A program made the translations under genes and the position numbers. DNA of 64,000 nucleotides from Aureitalea marina (GTDB taxonomy: Bacteria; Bacteroidota; Bacteroidia; Flavobacteriales; Flavobacteriaceae), in assembly GCF_002943755.1 (NCBI RefSeq), contig NZ_MQUB01000001.1, positions 310,001 through 374,000 on the forward strand, given 5' to 3'. Below are positions 55,149 to 63,523 of this stretch, one piece after another. Under the pieces are notes generated by a model. That model was not told the DNA's origin and searched no databases. It worked only from the letters and a program-made list of their open reading frames with translations. The first letter of the stretch is position 1. Every line of letters begins with the position of its first letter.

Positions 55149-55934
55149 TTATTTTATACTGTCGAACAGTTTTTGCATTTTTTCTTGCTCTTCCTTGGCC
55201 AAGGTAGGGTCTACTAGGATACGTCCACTGTGTTCGTCTGTAATGATCTTCTTACGGGAAGCGATCTCCATCTGAATTTGTGGTGGGATGGTGAAGAAAG
55301 AACCTCCGGATGCTCCTCGCTCTACTGGTACAACGGCCAAACCATTCTTTACGTTGGTCCGGATGCGCTTGTAGGCGTTGATCAGGCGGTCTTCGATCTG
55401 TTTTTCGAATTTACCCGATTCTTTGATCAGACTATCTTCTTCCTTCTCGGTCTCGGCCAGGATCTCATCCAGTTCACCCTGCTTGTGTTTCAGGTGATCC
55501 TGACGCTCGTTGAGACGGGTTTTGGTTTCGTCGATCACTTCGTTCTTTTGCTCGATCTGAGCCTTGAACTCTTTGATATGCTTTTCGGCCAATTGAATTT
55601 CCAGTTCCTGGAATTCGATCTCTTTGCTCAGGGAATTGTACTCCCGGTTGTTCCGAACGTTATCCTGCTGAGAGGTGTATTTTTTGATCAGCCCTTTTGC
55701 TTCTTCGATCAAGTTCTTTTTGTCTTTGATCAGGTCTTCAATAGCACCCAGGTCGGCATTCAGCTTTTCCATACGCTTATTCATCCCGGCTACCTCATCT
55801 TCCAGGTCTTCGACCTCTAGGGGTAATTCGCCACGTACGTTGCGAATTTCATCAATACGGGAATCGATCAACTGCAAGTCGTAAAGGGCTCTTAGCTTTT
55901 CTTCGACTGTTGCCTCTGCTTTCTTTTTTGCCAT
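55149..55934 (-). CDS. Coiled-coil protein of the C4-type zinc-ribbon (zf-RING_7) family without zinc ligands
   Basis: A 261-residue protein that is mostly a long coiled coil (about residues 10-190, with heptads such as LEDEVAGMNKRMEKLNADLG). The C-terminal domain aligns in pattern with the zf-RING_7/DUF164 family, where ACGGC and CENCGR bind zinc. Here they read RGASGGSFFTIPP and DEHSGRILVD, so all four Cys are replaced. I have seen the same loss in other Bacteroidota, so it is probably lineage-wide. Function of the family is not well defined. The gene lies 3 bases after the Nif3-family gene. Confidence 0.85.
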   Translation of the reverse strand: MAKKKAEATVEEKLRALYDLQLIDSRIDEIRNVRGELPLEVEDLEDEVAGMNKRMEKLNADLGAIEDLIKDKKNLIEEAKGLIKKYTSQQDNVRNNREYNSLSKEIEFQELEIQLAEKHIKEFKAQIEQKNEVIDETKTRLNERQDHLKHKQGELDEILAETEKEEDSLIKESGKFEKQIEDRLINAYKRIRTNVKNGLAVVPVERGASGGSFFTIPPQIQMEIASRKKIITDEHSGRILVDPTLAKEEQEKMQKLFDSIK

Positions 55935-55937
55935 AAA

Positions 55938-57050
55938 CTAAAAATAAAAGATAGGATTGGTCCTCACTTGAGAGACCTGTGTGCCTTTGGGTAAGGCAGG
56001 TGCAAAATTAGCAATTTTTTTCCTAACGAAGTCAAATAAAATCTGACTTGTAAATCGTTCGCTTTCAAAGTGTCCCACATCACACAGCAGTAAGTGACCT
56101 TCGGCTTGATAAAAGTCGTGATATTTTAAATCGGCGGTAACAAAGGCCTGCGCTCCCGCCGCTTTTGCGGCACCTATGGCGAAACTTCCACTGCCACCCA
56201 GCACAGCAACCCGACTGATCGGGCCTTCAAGTAGTTCAGAATGACGAATACAGGGTGTTTCAAAGACATTTTTGAGCCTTTCTAGAAATTCAGATGGTGA
56301 CAGGGTTTCTGCAAGCTGTCCTACCATCCCCATTCCCACATATTGATGGGTATTCTCCAATTGGCTCACTTCGTAGGCCACTTCTTCATAGGGGTGACTC
56401 TTAAATAAGACCCGAAGGACCTGGGATTGCAAGTAGCTGGGGAAAGTCATGGAAATTCGGACCTCTGCTTCCCTATGCAATTTGTGAGCTTCTCCAAGTG
56501 TTGGATTGGCTGCCTCATTGGGCATAAAAGTGCCTTCTCCTTCCAGGTTAAAACTACAATGACTGTAATTGCCGATCTGACCTCCCCCTGCTTCAAATAA
56601 AGCTTCTCTAAGACGATCAGCATCCTGCTTCGGAACAAAGGTGGTCAGCTGAGAGATCAACCCTTTTTTGGGGAGTAATATTTCTCGATCGGTCAGCCCC
56701 AACTGCTCGCACATGGCAGCGTTGACTCCATTCCAGGCGTTATCCAGGGCAGTATGCACTGCAACTATGGCAATATCATGCCGGATGGCTTTGATCACCG
56801 CACGCTCAACATAGTTCTTACCCGTAAGTTTTTTCAGGCCCGAAAAGATGATTGGGTGGAAACTTAGGATGAGGTTGCATCCCAGGTCAATGGCTTCGTC
56901 CACAACAGCTTCCAGGGTATCGTGGGTGATCAGGATTCCATTTATTTCCTGATCCTTGTCTCCCACCAGTAAACCGGTATTGTCAAAATCCTCGGAATAG
57001 GCCAAGGGAGCAAGTTCTTCCAGTTGGTCGAGCAGTTGTGAAACCTTCAT
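55938..57050 (-). CDS. Nif3-like dinuclear metal centre protein
   Basis: A 370-residue member of the NIF3/YqfO family with the longer bacterial form. Metal residues are in LILSFHPIIFSGLKKL, IVAVHTALDNAWNGVNAAMCEQ and LLLCDVGHFESER near the end. A YqfO-type insert domain (CIRH, YSHCSFNLEGEGTF) lies in the middle. The family is widespread and thought to be a metal-dependent hydrolase or GTP cyclohydrolase-like protein, but the substrate is unsettled. It forms an operon with the coiled-coil gene. TATCTTTA at 57067-57074 is a likely -7 box. Confidence 0.92.
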   Translation of the reverse strand: MKVSQLLDQLEELAPLAYSEDFDNTGLLVGDKDQEINGILITHDTLEAVVDEAIDLGCNLILSFHPIIFSGLKKLTGKNYVERAVIKAIRHDIAIVAVHTALDNAWNGVNAAMCEQLGLTDREILLPKKGLISQLTTFVPKQDADRLREALFEAGGGQIGNYSHCSFNLEGEGTFMPNEAANPTLGEAHKLHREAEVRISMTFPSYLQSQVLRVLFKSHPYEEVAYEVSQLENTHQYVGMGMVGQLAETLSPSEFLERLKNVFETPCIRHSELLEGPISRVAVLGGSGSFAIGAAKAAGAQAFVTADLKYHDFYQAEGHLLLCDVGHFESERFTSQILFDFVRKKIANFAPALPKGTQVSQVRTNPIFYF

Positions 57051-57066
57051 ATTTCAGATTTTAGGG

Positions 57067-57090
57067 TAAAGATAAAAAAGTATACATTCG
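57067..57090. promoter_or_regulatory. Divergent promoter region between the Nif3 and lpxK genes
   Basis: Minus strand TATCTTTA (57067-57074) faces plus strand TACATTCG (57083-57090), each one mismatch from TAnnTTTG. The lpxK box ends 4 bases before its ATG. Confidence 0.4.
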
Positions 57091-57094
57091 TGAT

Positions 57095-58108
57095 ATGAAG
57101 ACTCTTCGTCTAGGAGCCTTTCCATTTGCAGCGGTCTACGGTGTGATCACCAACATCCGCAATTATCTCTACGACAAACAAATTTTAAAGAGTAGATCGT
57201 ACGATCTACCTGTTATTTGCATTGGAAATCTATCCACAGGCGGAACAGGGAAATCTCCCATGATAGAATACATGCTGGGCTATCTTTCCGAAATGTACCA
57301 GGTAGGGGTATTGAGCAGGGGATACGGAAGGAAGACCAAAGGTTTCCTGGAAGTCAATATCGATCACAGCAGCCGTGAAGTAGGGGATGAACCCTTACAG
57401 ATCAAAAAGAAATTTCCCGAGGTCAAAGTTGTGGTTTGCGCCGACCGCCGGGAGGGGATAGAACGGATGCAGGATGATGTCGAAGTCATTTTGATGGACG
57501 ATGGATTCCAGCACCGAAGGGTGAAGCCTTCATACTGTGTGGTGCTTACGCCCTATGAGCCGCTTTATCTGGACGATTATCTATTGCCTATGGGAAATTT
57601 AAGGGAATCTGTATCTGGTATGGATCGTGCAGATATGATCGTGGTGACCAAATGCCCGGATCCTGTTCCGTATAGCTTCTTGCAAGAGATCGAATTGCGT
57701 ATTCCCCAAAAGGATCATCAGAAATTGTATTTCAGTCGCATCAGTTACGGGCAGACCCTAGTCGGAGCTACCGAAGAATTGCCCTTGGAATATTTGAAGA
57801 ACAAACCCTTTACTCTGGTAACGGGAATTGCCAAACCGGGACCTTTGGTACGCTTCTTAGCGCGTAAGGAGTTCAGTTTTGAGCATCGTCAATTTGCCGA
57901 TCATCACGAATTCAGCAGTAAGGAGATCGAACAATTGAAACAGGAAGAGCTGATCGTTACAACAGAAAAGGACTATATGCGGCTGAGTCTGCAAATGCAG
58001 AAATACGCCTTGTATTATTTACCTATCCGCACAGAGATCCTCAACGATCAATCGCCCTATCTGCAACAGACCATTATCGCCCATATAGAGAGTAAGCTGA
58101 ATTCCTAG
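57095..58108 (+). CDS. lpxK: Tetraacyldisaccharide 4'-kinase
   Basis: A 337-residue inner-membrane-associated kinase of lipid A synthesis. The ATP motif is GNLSTGGTGKSPMIEYML (Walker A), with VGVLSRGYGRKTKGF, GDEPLQIKKKFPEVKVVV and ILMDDGFQHRRVKPSY downstream. The last step region is LVTGIAKPGPLVRFLARK and the His pair in FADHHEFSSKE. It phosphorylates the 4' position of the disaccharide precursor. The stop overlaps the histidine-kinase gene end by 4 bases. Confidence 0.96.
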   Translation: MKTLRLGAFPFAAVYGVITNIRNYLYDKQILKSRSYDLPVICIGNLSTGGTGKSPMIEYMLGYLSEMYQVGVLSRGYGRKTKGFLEVNIDHSSREVGDEPLQIKKKFPEVKVVVCADRREGIERMQDDVEVILMDDGFQHRRVKPSYCVVLTPYEPLYLDDYLLPMGNLRESVSGMDRADMIVVTKCPDPVPYSFLQEIELRIPQKDHQKLYFSRISYGQTLVGATEELPLEYLKNKPFTLVTGIAKPGPLVRFLARKEFSFEHRQFADHHEFSSKEIEQLKQEELIVTTEKDYMRLSLQMQKYALYYLPIRTEILNDQSPYLQQTIIAHIESKLNS

Positions 58109-60354
58109 ACCAGTTGTTTGTTCTCGTGTAGGGTGCGGTAGATCTTCTCGAAGAATTCTTCCGTCTTAAATGGTTTCGGGATGATCTCGTTAAAACCAGC
58201 CTTGTAGAAGTCGTCCAGGTTTTCGTCTATGGTCACCGCCGTTAACGCAATGATAGGGATCTGGGTATTGAAGGTTCTGATCTTCTGAGTAGCCTCTATC
58301 CCGCTGATACCTGGCATGTGGATATCCATGAGTACCACATCGAAATTGTGAGTCTTTACCAGTTCGATGGCGTCCATTCCGTTGTCGGCCACCATACAAC
58401 TTATTTTGTTCTTCTCCAGGATCTTCTTAGTGATCATCTGGTTGATCTTGTTGTCTTCAACTACCAGGACATTTCTGTTCTCCAGGGCCACATAGTCCAC
58501 ATCGTAAATAATGTTCCGGGTATTATTGATCTCCGGTATGAGGTCGTCCGCCTGATCCAATTTAATATCAAACCAGAACTTGGACCCTTTCCCCAGTTGG
58601 CTTTCCAGGTAAATCTTACTGCCCAGTAATTCCAGCAGGTTCTTCACAATAGAAAGTCCCAGACCTGTACCTCCAAATTTTCGGTTGATCTGCAGGGATG
58701 CTTGGGAGAATGACTCGAATATGCTTTTTTGTTTCTTCTTGGAGATTCCAACTCCGTTATCTTCAACCTCAATGCGCAGGTTCACATTTTGGGAGTTGGC
58801 ATCCATCTGCTTTACACGTACGGTTACATCACCATTTTGAGTGAACTTGACCGAGTTTCCAACCAGGTTGATCAGAATTTGGGACAATTTGAGAGGGTCT
58901 CCCATCAGTTTGTCTGGTATGCGCTCGTCAAATTCCAGATGCAGGTTATTTTTCCTATCCTCTGCAGATTTCTTCAAGGCGATCAGTACATCATTGACCC
59001 GTTTCTTCAGATTGAACTTGGTGCGTTCTATCTCTACCTTATTGGCCTCAAGTTTGTTGAGGTCCAAAATGTTGTTAATCAAGGAAAGAAGATATTCCCC
59101 GGAAAATTTCAGGGAGTTCAAGTGTTCCATTTGACTTTGTTTCGGGTTCTCTTCCAGCAATAAATGGGTCAAACCGGTAACCGCATAGAGCGGAGTTCTC
59201 AACTCATGGGTAATTGTGGATAAGAACTGGGCCTTTGCCAAAGAGGCCTTCTCCGCCTTCTCCTTGGCCAGTTGTAGTTCGTTATTCTTGTCTTGCAACA
59301 GTTCGTTGGCTTTCGCCCGTAGATTGTTGTTCTTGTAAAGAGAAAGTGTCAAGAGTGAGAGAATGACGATCAGAGCAATACTGAGCCCTGTTGTCATTCG
59401 GCCAAAGTTGATCGATTTCTGCTTCTTGTCCAGATCGTCCTGTTGGTCCTCAATGATAGCGTTCAGCGCACTTAACTGAGATTCGGCATCGACCCCTTGG
59501 GATACGGCTTCCAGGTAGACTTGATATAGAGAGTCGTTTTTACGCTCATAGATTTCCAGGTTCTTTTCAGCCTCCAGGTAGTTATTCTCTTTTAGTGCCA
59601 AATACGATCTGATCCGATAACTGGTCGCTTTCAAATCGAAATAACCGGCCTGGTCAATCAGATTTACGGCCTGATCCAGGTTTTGATGTGCGATCGCAAT
59701 ATTTTCACCGGGGTCTCCCCCTTTGAGCAGGGAATAAGCCTCCGCCTTGTTCAGCAGCACTCGGGTGCGGTCATAGCGAAGAGATTCATCCTGCATACCG
59801 TCGGATGCAGCATCAAAATAATTGATCGCACTGGTGTGATTACCTTCTCCTTTTTCGATCATTCCCAGGCTGAACAACACCCTGGATTTACCTTGTTCAT
59901 CCCCTAGCCGGGTAAAGATCCGATTAGCCCGCTGGGCATAATCCTTGGCTTGGGAGAATTTCCTGTCGTGAATGAGGATAAGAGCCAGTTGGTTGTTGGC
60001 TTTGGCCAATTCCAGTTCATTGCCCAAGGCGGTGTATATTCTGACGGCCTCTTTGGCTTCCAATTGTGCTTTATCTATACTCTGTAGGGTATAATAAAGC
60101 TGGCTCAGTCTAAGCTTGATATCACCTTTAAGTTCTTCGTACTCGCTACCCGTGATCAGTGAGTTAGCGTTGACCAAACTAACGATAGCCGTGTTGTAGT
60201 TATAATTAACGAGGGCCTGTTCCGCTTCTTGTTTATAGGCTTGGGTCTGGGCGATCGTATCTTGGATCACCTGTTGAGACCAGCCGCAAAACGTAGAAAG
60301 GAAAAAGAGGATCGCGGGGATGACCGAAATGTGTTTTTGTAAGATTTTTTTCAT
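58105..60354 (-). CDS. Hybrid sensor histidine kinase with TPR sensor region and receiver domain
   Basis: A 749-residue membrane protein. After a signal peptide (VIPAILFFLSTFCGWSQ) residues ~35-300 contain tetratricopeptide-like repeats (NNQLALILIHDRKFSQAKDY, LGMIEKGEGNHTSAINYF). A membrane helix (about 322-342) and a coiled coil lead to HisKA, with H383 in FLSTITHELRTPLYAVTG. HATPase follows with GNSVKFTQNGDV, DNGVGISKKKQ and GGTGLGLSIVKNLL. A C-terminal receiver domain (VLVVEDNKINQMITKK) has D677 in DVVLMDIHMPGISG. The TPR sensor is likely periplasmic. No separate response regulator is nearby. The convergent lpxK overlaps by 4 bases. Confidence 0.93.
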   Translation of the reverse strand: MKKILQKHISVIPAILFFLSTFCGWSQQVIQDTIAQTQAYKQEAEQALVNYNYNTAIVSLVNANSLITGSEYEELKGDIKLRLSQLYYTLQSIDKAQLEAKEAVRIYTALGNELELAKANNQLALILIHDRKFSQAKDYAQRANRIFTRLGDEQGKSRVLFSLGMIEKGEGNHTSAINYFDAASDGMQDESLRYDRTRVLLNKAEAYSLLKGGDPGENIAIAHQNLDQAVNLIDQAGYFDLKATSYRIRSYLALKENNYLEAEKNLEIYERKNDSLYQVYLEAVSQGVDAESQLSALNAIIEDQQDDLDKKQKSINFGRMTTGLSIALIVILSLLTLSLYKNNNLRAKANELLQDKNNELQLAKEKAEKASLAKAQFLSTITHELRTPLYAVTGLTHLLLEENPKQSQMEHLNSLKFSGEYLLSLINNILDLNKLEANKVEIERTKFNLKKRVNDVLIALKKSAEDRKNNLHLEFDERIPDKLMGDPLKLSQILINLVGNSVKFTQNGDVTVRVKQMDANSQNVNLRIEVEDNGVGISKKKQKSIFESFSQASLQINRKFGGTGLGLSIVKNLLELLGSKIYLESQLGKGSKFWFDIKLDQADDLIPEINNTRNIIYDVDYVALENRNVLVVEDNKINQMITKKILEKNKISCMVADNGMDAIELVKTHNFDVVLMDIHMPGISGIEATQKIRTFNTQIPIIALTAVTIDENLDDFYKAGFNEIIPKPFKTEEFFEKIYRTLHENKQLV

Positions 60355-60384
60355 CTTTACACCACACTTAATCGGTAAATATAG

Positions 60385-61377
60385 TCATTTACTCGATAAA
60401 TAGCGGATTAAATCAATAATTCTTGATGAATATCCGGTCTCATTATCGTACCATCCGATCACTTTGACCATCCTCCCGATCACTGAGGTCATTCCGGAAT
60501 CAAAGACACAGGAATGCCTATTTCCGATCACGTCTACAGATACAATAGGGTCTTGGGTGTACTCAAGTACATCCTTTAACCAACTTTCAGAAGCCCTTTT
60601 AAAGGCCTCGTTAACTGCCTCAATGCTGACGCCCTTTTGAACATTAAATGTGATGTCGGTCAGAGACCCATTGGCAATGGGCACACGGATTCCGCAGCCT
60701 CCTATTACCTGGGCGTATTGCGGAAATATGCGGGTTAACGCTTTGGCTGCCCCCGTTGTGGTAGGTACCATGGACTGTGCCGCGGCACGCGCTCTTCTTA
60801 GATCCCTGTGGGGTTGATCGTGCAAACTCTGGTCCGTTGTATAGGAATGGACGGTAGTGATGTAGCATTGTTCGATCCCGCATAACCGATCAATGACCTC
60901 GACCATTGGAGCTGCGCTATGGGTGGTGCAAGAAGCATTGGAAATGATTCGGTCAGTTGGGATCAATCTATCGTTCACCCCGCGGATGAGCATAGGGATG
61001 TCGTCCTCTGCCGGGGGTACACTCAGTATGACCCGATGGCTACTTTCTATGAGATGCCCATCCAAACTGGCCTTGTCCTTGAACCGGCCACTGCTTTCAA
61101 CCACTATATCCAGTTGGGGCCAGGTGATCTCAGCGGGTTGGTGAGCCTGTGTCATAACCGTCTGTTGATCACCTACCAGGAGCAAGCCATTGTGGTATTG
61201 AACGTCCTGGCTCAATACTCCATGTATACTGTCGTATTTGAGTAAGTGTGCAAGTGTAGCAGGATCGGCTACATCATTGATGGCAACGACTTCGATATCG
61301 TCACATTCCAGCAAGAGTCGGTAAAGCCGTCGGCCTATACGACCAAAACCATTTATGCCGATCCTGATTGCAGACAT
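60385..61377 (-). CDS. gap: Glyceraldehyde-3-phosphate dehydrogenase, type I
   Basis: A 330-residue enzyme with NAD-binding IRIGINGFGRIGRRLYRLLL, VVAINDVADPATLAHLLKYDS, the catalytic Cys in ISNASCTTHSAAPM, the activating His in TVHSYTTDQSLHD, and RRARAAAQSMVPTTTGAAKAL. These are standard GAPDH motifs, and the sequence ends with WYDNETGYSSRIIDLI. Whether this copy serves glycolysis or gluconeogenesis cannot be decided from the sequence. It starts 10 bases after lipA on the same strand, so the two are probably one transcript. Confidence 0.95.
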   Translation of the reverse strand: MSAIRIGINGFGRIGRRLYRLLLECDDIEVVAINDVADPATLAHLLKYDSIHGVLSQDVQYHNGLLLVGDQQTVMTQAHQPAEITWPQLDIVVESSGRFKDKASLDGHLIESSHRVILSVPPAEDDIPMLIRGVNDRLIPTDRIISNASCTTHSAAPMVEVIDRLCGIEQCYITTVHSYTTDQSLHDQPHRDLRRARAAAQSMVPTTTGAAKALTRIFPQYAQVIGGCGIRVPIANGSLTDITFNVQKGVSIEAVNEAFKRASESWLKDVLEYTQDPIVSVDVIGNRHSCVFDSGMTSVIGRMVKVIGWYDNETGYSSRIIDLIRYLSSK

Positions 61378-61387
61378 GGTTCAGGGA

Positions 61388-62260
61388 CTAGGTAAGGTGC
61401 TTTTGAGCGTGATAGGAGGAACGAACCAAGGCTCCACTCTCCACATGGCGGAAGCCCATTTCCAGTCCGATCTTTTCATATTCGGTGAACTGCTCAGGAT
61501 GGATAAACTCCTTTACCGGTAAATGTTTTTTGGAAGGTTGCAGGTACTGCCCGATGGTTATTATGTCCAGTCCAACTCCACGGAGGTCTTCCATGGTCTG
61601 CAGGACTTCATCCCGGGTCTCACCCAATCCCAACATGATACCGCTTTTCGTCCTTTCTATACCTTGCTCCTTCAGGTAGCGAAGGACCTCCAGACTACGT
61701 TCGTATTTAGCTTGTATCCTGACTTCCCGAGTTAGTCTTCTCACGGTTTCCATATTGTGTGAGACTACTTCTGGTTTCACCTCAATGATACGGTCTATGT
61801 TGCGGGTAACCCCCTGAAAGTCTGGTATCAGGGTTTCTAAGGTGGTCTCCGGGTTCATCCGTCGGATGGCCTTGACCGTCTCTGCCCAAATGATGGACCC
61901 CATATCTTTTAGGTCGTCCCTGTCTACGGAAGTGATCACAGCATGTTTGATGTCCATGAGTTTGATGGAGCGAGCAACCTTTTCCGGCTCGTCCCAGTCT
62001 ACCATTTCCGGTCTTCCGGTCTTAACACCGCAAAAACCACAGGACCGGGTACAGATGTTCCCTAAGATCATAAAAGTGGCTGTTCCCTCAGTCCAGCATT
62101 CACCCATATTGGGGCAACTACCAGAGGTACATATGGTGTGCAGATTGTATTTATCCACCAAACCGCGAAGTTCGGTGTATTTCTTTCCAGTAGGCAATTT
62201 GACCCGAAGCCATTTGGGTTTCGGGGCAGGTTTTGTTAGCTGTTGTTCAGGTGTTTCCAT
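61388..62260 (-). CDS. lipA: Lipoyl synthase
   Basis: The ATG at 62260 gives 290 residues; the upstream TTG at 62278 lies before a -7 box and is rejected. Two iron-sulfur clusters are visible: the auxiliary [12 protein letters not shown] and the radical-SAM CTRSCGFC. Further conserved parts are [34 protein letters not shown] and [15 protein letters not shown]. The C-terminal RSSYHAQ serine motif is present. The enzyme inserts two sulfur atoms into octanoyl-proteins. The start is only 7 bases from a TATCTTTG box. Confidence 0.97.
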   Translation of the reverse strand: METPEQQLTKPAPKPKWLRVKLPTGKKYTELRGLVDKYNLHTICTSGSCPNMGECWTEGTATFMILGNICTRSCGFCGVKTGRPEMVDWDEPEKVARSIKLMDIKHAVITSVDRDDLKDMGSIIWAETVKAIRRMNPETTLETLIPDFQGVTRNIDRIIEVKPEVVSHNMETVRRLTREVRIQAKYERSLEVLRYLKEQGIERTKSGIMLGLGETRDEVLQTMEDLRGVGLDIITIGQYLQPSKKHLPVKEFIHPEQFTEYEKIGLEMGFRHVESGALVRSSYHAQKHLT

Positions 62261-62267
62261 AGCGATA

Positions 62268-62275
62268 CAAAGATA
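62268..62275 (-). promoter_or_regulatory. Predicted -7 element for lipA-gap
   Basis: Minus strand TATCTTTG, exact TAnnTTTG match; 7 bases separate it from the lipA ATG, so the leader is at most a few bases long. This rules out the TTG start at 62278. Confidence 0.55.
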
Positions 62276-62314
62276 CAACTTATCCCATTGGATAAAAAAG
62301 CGCTGGCGTTGAGA

Positions 62315-63523
62315 TCAACTGACGATCAGGTACCAAATCCCAAAGCCTAATAGTACTAAAATCCCAATTATACTGAGCAATCGCATCCATTTCCCCGGTC
62401 TGAACTTCTCTGGGGTATGTTTGCCCGTGATCAGCACAAAACTGATCAGGGCATAAAATGGAGCGGTAAGGAAAGAAAGTACCGTGGCGATCCGGATCAA
62501 AATACCCATCTCGGAAATAAAGAAGAAAAAGATGGAAAGTGTTCCCAGAACCAGGACCACCAGCCAGAATAAGTAACCCCTATTCCACGATTTACCAGCA
62601 AGTATCTGGGCGGAACTGTTCATGACCCTGGGTGAAGCATCCAAGGTGGTGAGGGTGGTACTAAACATGGTTGTCAGAGCAGCAATTCCGATGATGACCT
62701 TAGACCAGTCCCCCAAGGTATTGGTATACATAGCAATCAGCTGATTAGCAAAGACGGTACCATTGGAAGAAAATTCTTCTCCAGAGTTGAACATTACCAG
62801 GGCTCCCAACGAAAGAAACCCAATGGCCAGAATGGTTGTGGCAACATAGCCCACATTAAAATCGAAGGAGGATTGTTTTGGGCTGATCTCCGGATCCAAT
62901 TTTTTCTTTTCCACCGTCCAAATAGACTGCCAGATGGCGATATCCAGTGGGGCGGGCATCCATCCCATAAAGGCGATCAGGAAGACGATACCAGCGCTCT
63001 CAGCAGGAAAGACCTGGGTGAAATCCAAGGCTTCTGCCTTGTTAACGGCCAACAGAACAGCAATTACCGTACTGATGGTCAAACCGATCACGATCACCTT
63101 CATCAGGGAATCCAAGAGCTTATAACGGCCAATAATCAAAATAGCAAAGCAAATTCCCGTGATGATGGCCGTCCATACCACAGCACTTCCTGCTCCGAAC
63201 AAGGAAGCTGCAATACCCGCTGTGACTATGGTCACAGCAGTTTGAATGGTGAACATGGTGCCAAAGGTCAGTATGAAATAGGCCCAAACTACTCCTTTAC
63301 CCAATTTCTGAAAGCCCTGGATCAGGTTTTCCCCTGTGGCATTGGCGTAGCGGGTGCCGTATTCAAAGAATGGGTATTTCACCAGGTTGATCAGCAGAAG
63401 GGCCCACAAAAGCCCAAATCCGAAATCTGCTCCGGCACGGGTAGATTGAACCAGGTGCGAGACCCCAATAGCGGCCCCGGCAAAGAGGAAACCGGGCCCC
63501 AGTTTCTTCAAGGAGAACTTCAT
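62315..63523 (-). CDS. NRAMP-like transporter with atypical metal-site motifs
   Basis: A 402-residue protein with 11 or so membrane helices of the LeuT-fold NRAMP family. In classical NRAMP, TM1 carries DPGN and TM6 carries MPH; here TM1 reads FAGAAIGVSHLVQSTRAGA and TM6 reads FMGWMPAPLDIAIWQSIW. The metal-coordinating Asp/Asn are therefore replaced, as in some NRAMP-related Mg or other divergent members. Substrate is not inferable. The ATG overlaps the stop of the upstream sigma-factor gene by 4 bases. Confidence 0.83.
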   Translation of the reverse strand: MKFSLKKLGPGFLFAGAAIGVSHLVQSTRAGADFGFGLLWALLLINLVKYPFFEYGTRYANATGENLIQGFQKLGKGVVWAYFILTFGTMFTIQTAVTIVTAGIAASLFGAGSAVVWTAIITGICFAILIIGRYKLLDSLMKVIVIGLTISTVIAVLLAVNKAEALDFTQVFPAESAGIVFLIAFMGWMPAPLDIAIWQSIWTVEKKKLDPEISPKQSSFDFNVGYVATTILAIGFLSLGALVMFNSGEEFSSNGTVFANQLIAMYTNTLGDWSKVIIGIAALTTMFSTTLTTLDASPRVMNSSAQILAGKSWNRGYLFWLVVLVLGTLSIFFFFISEMGILIRIATVLSFLTAPFYALISFVLITGKHTPEKFRPGKWMRLLSIIGILVLLGFGIWYLIVS

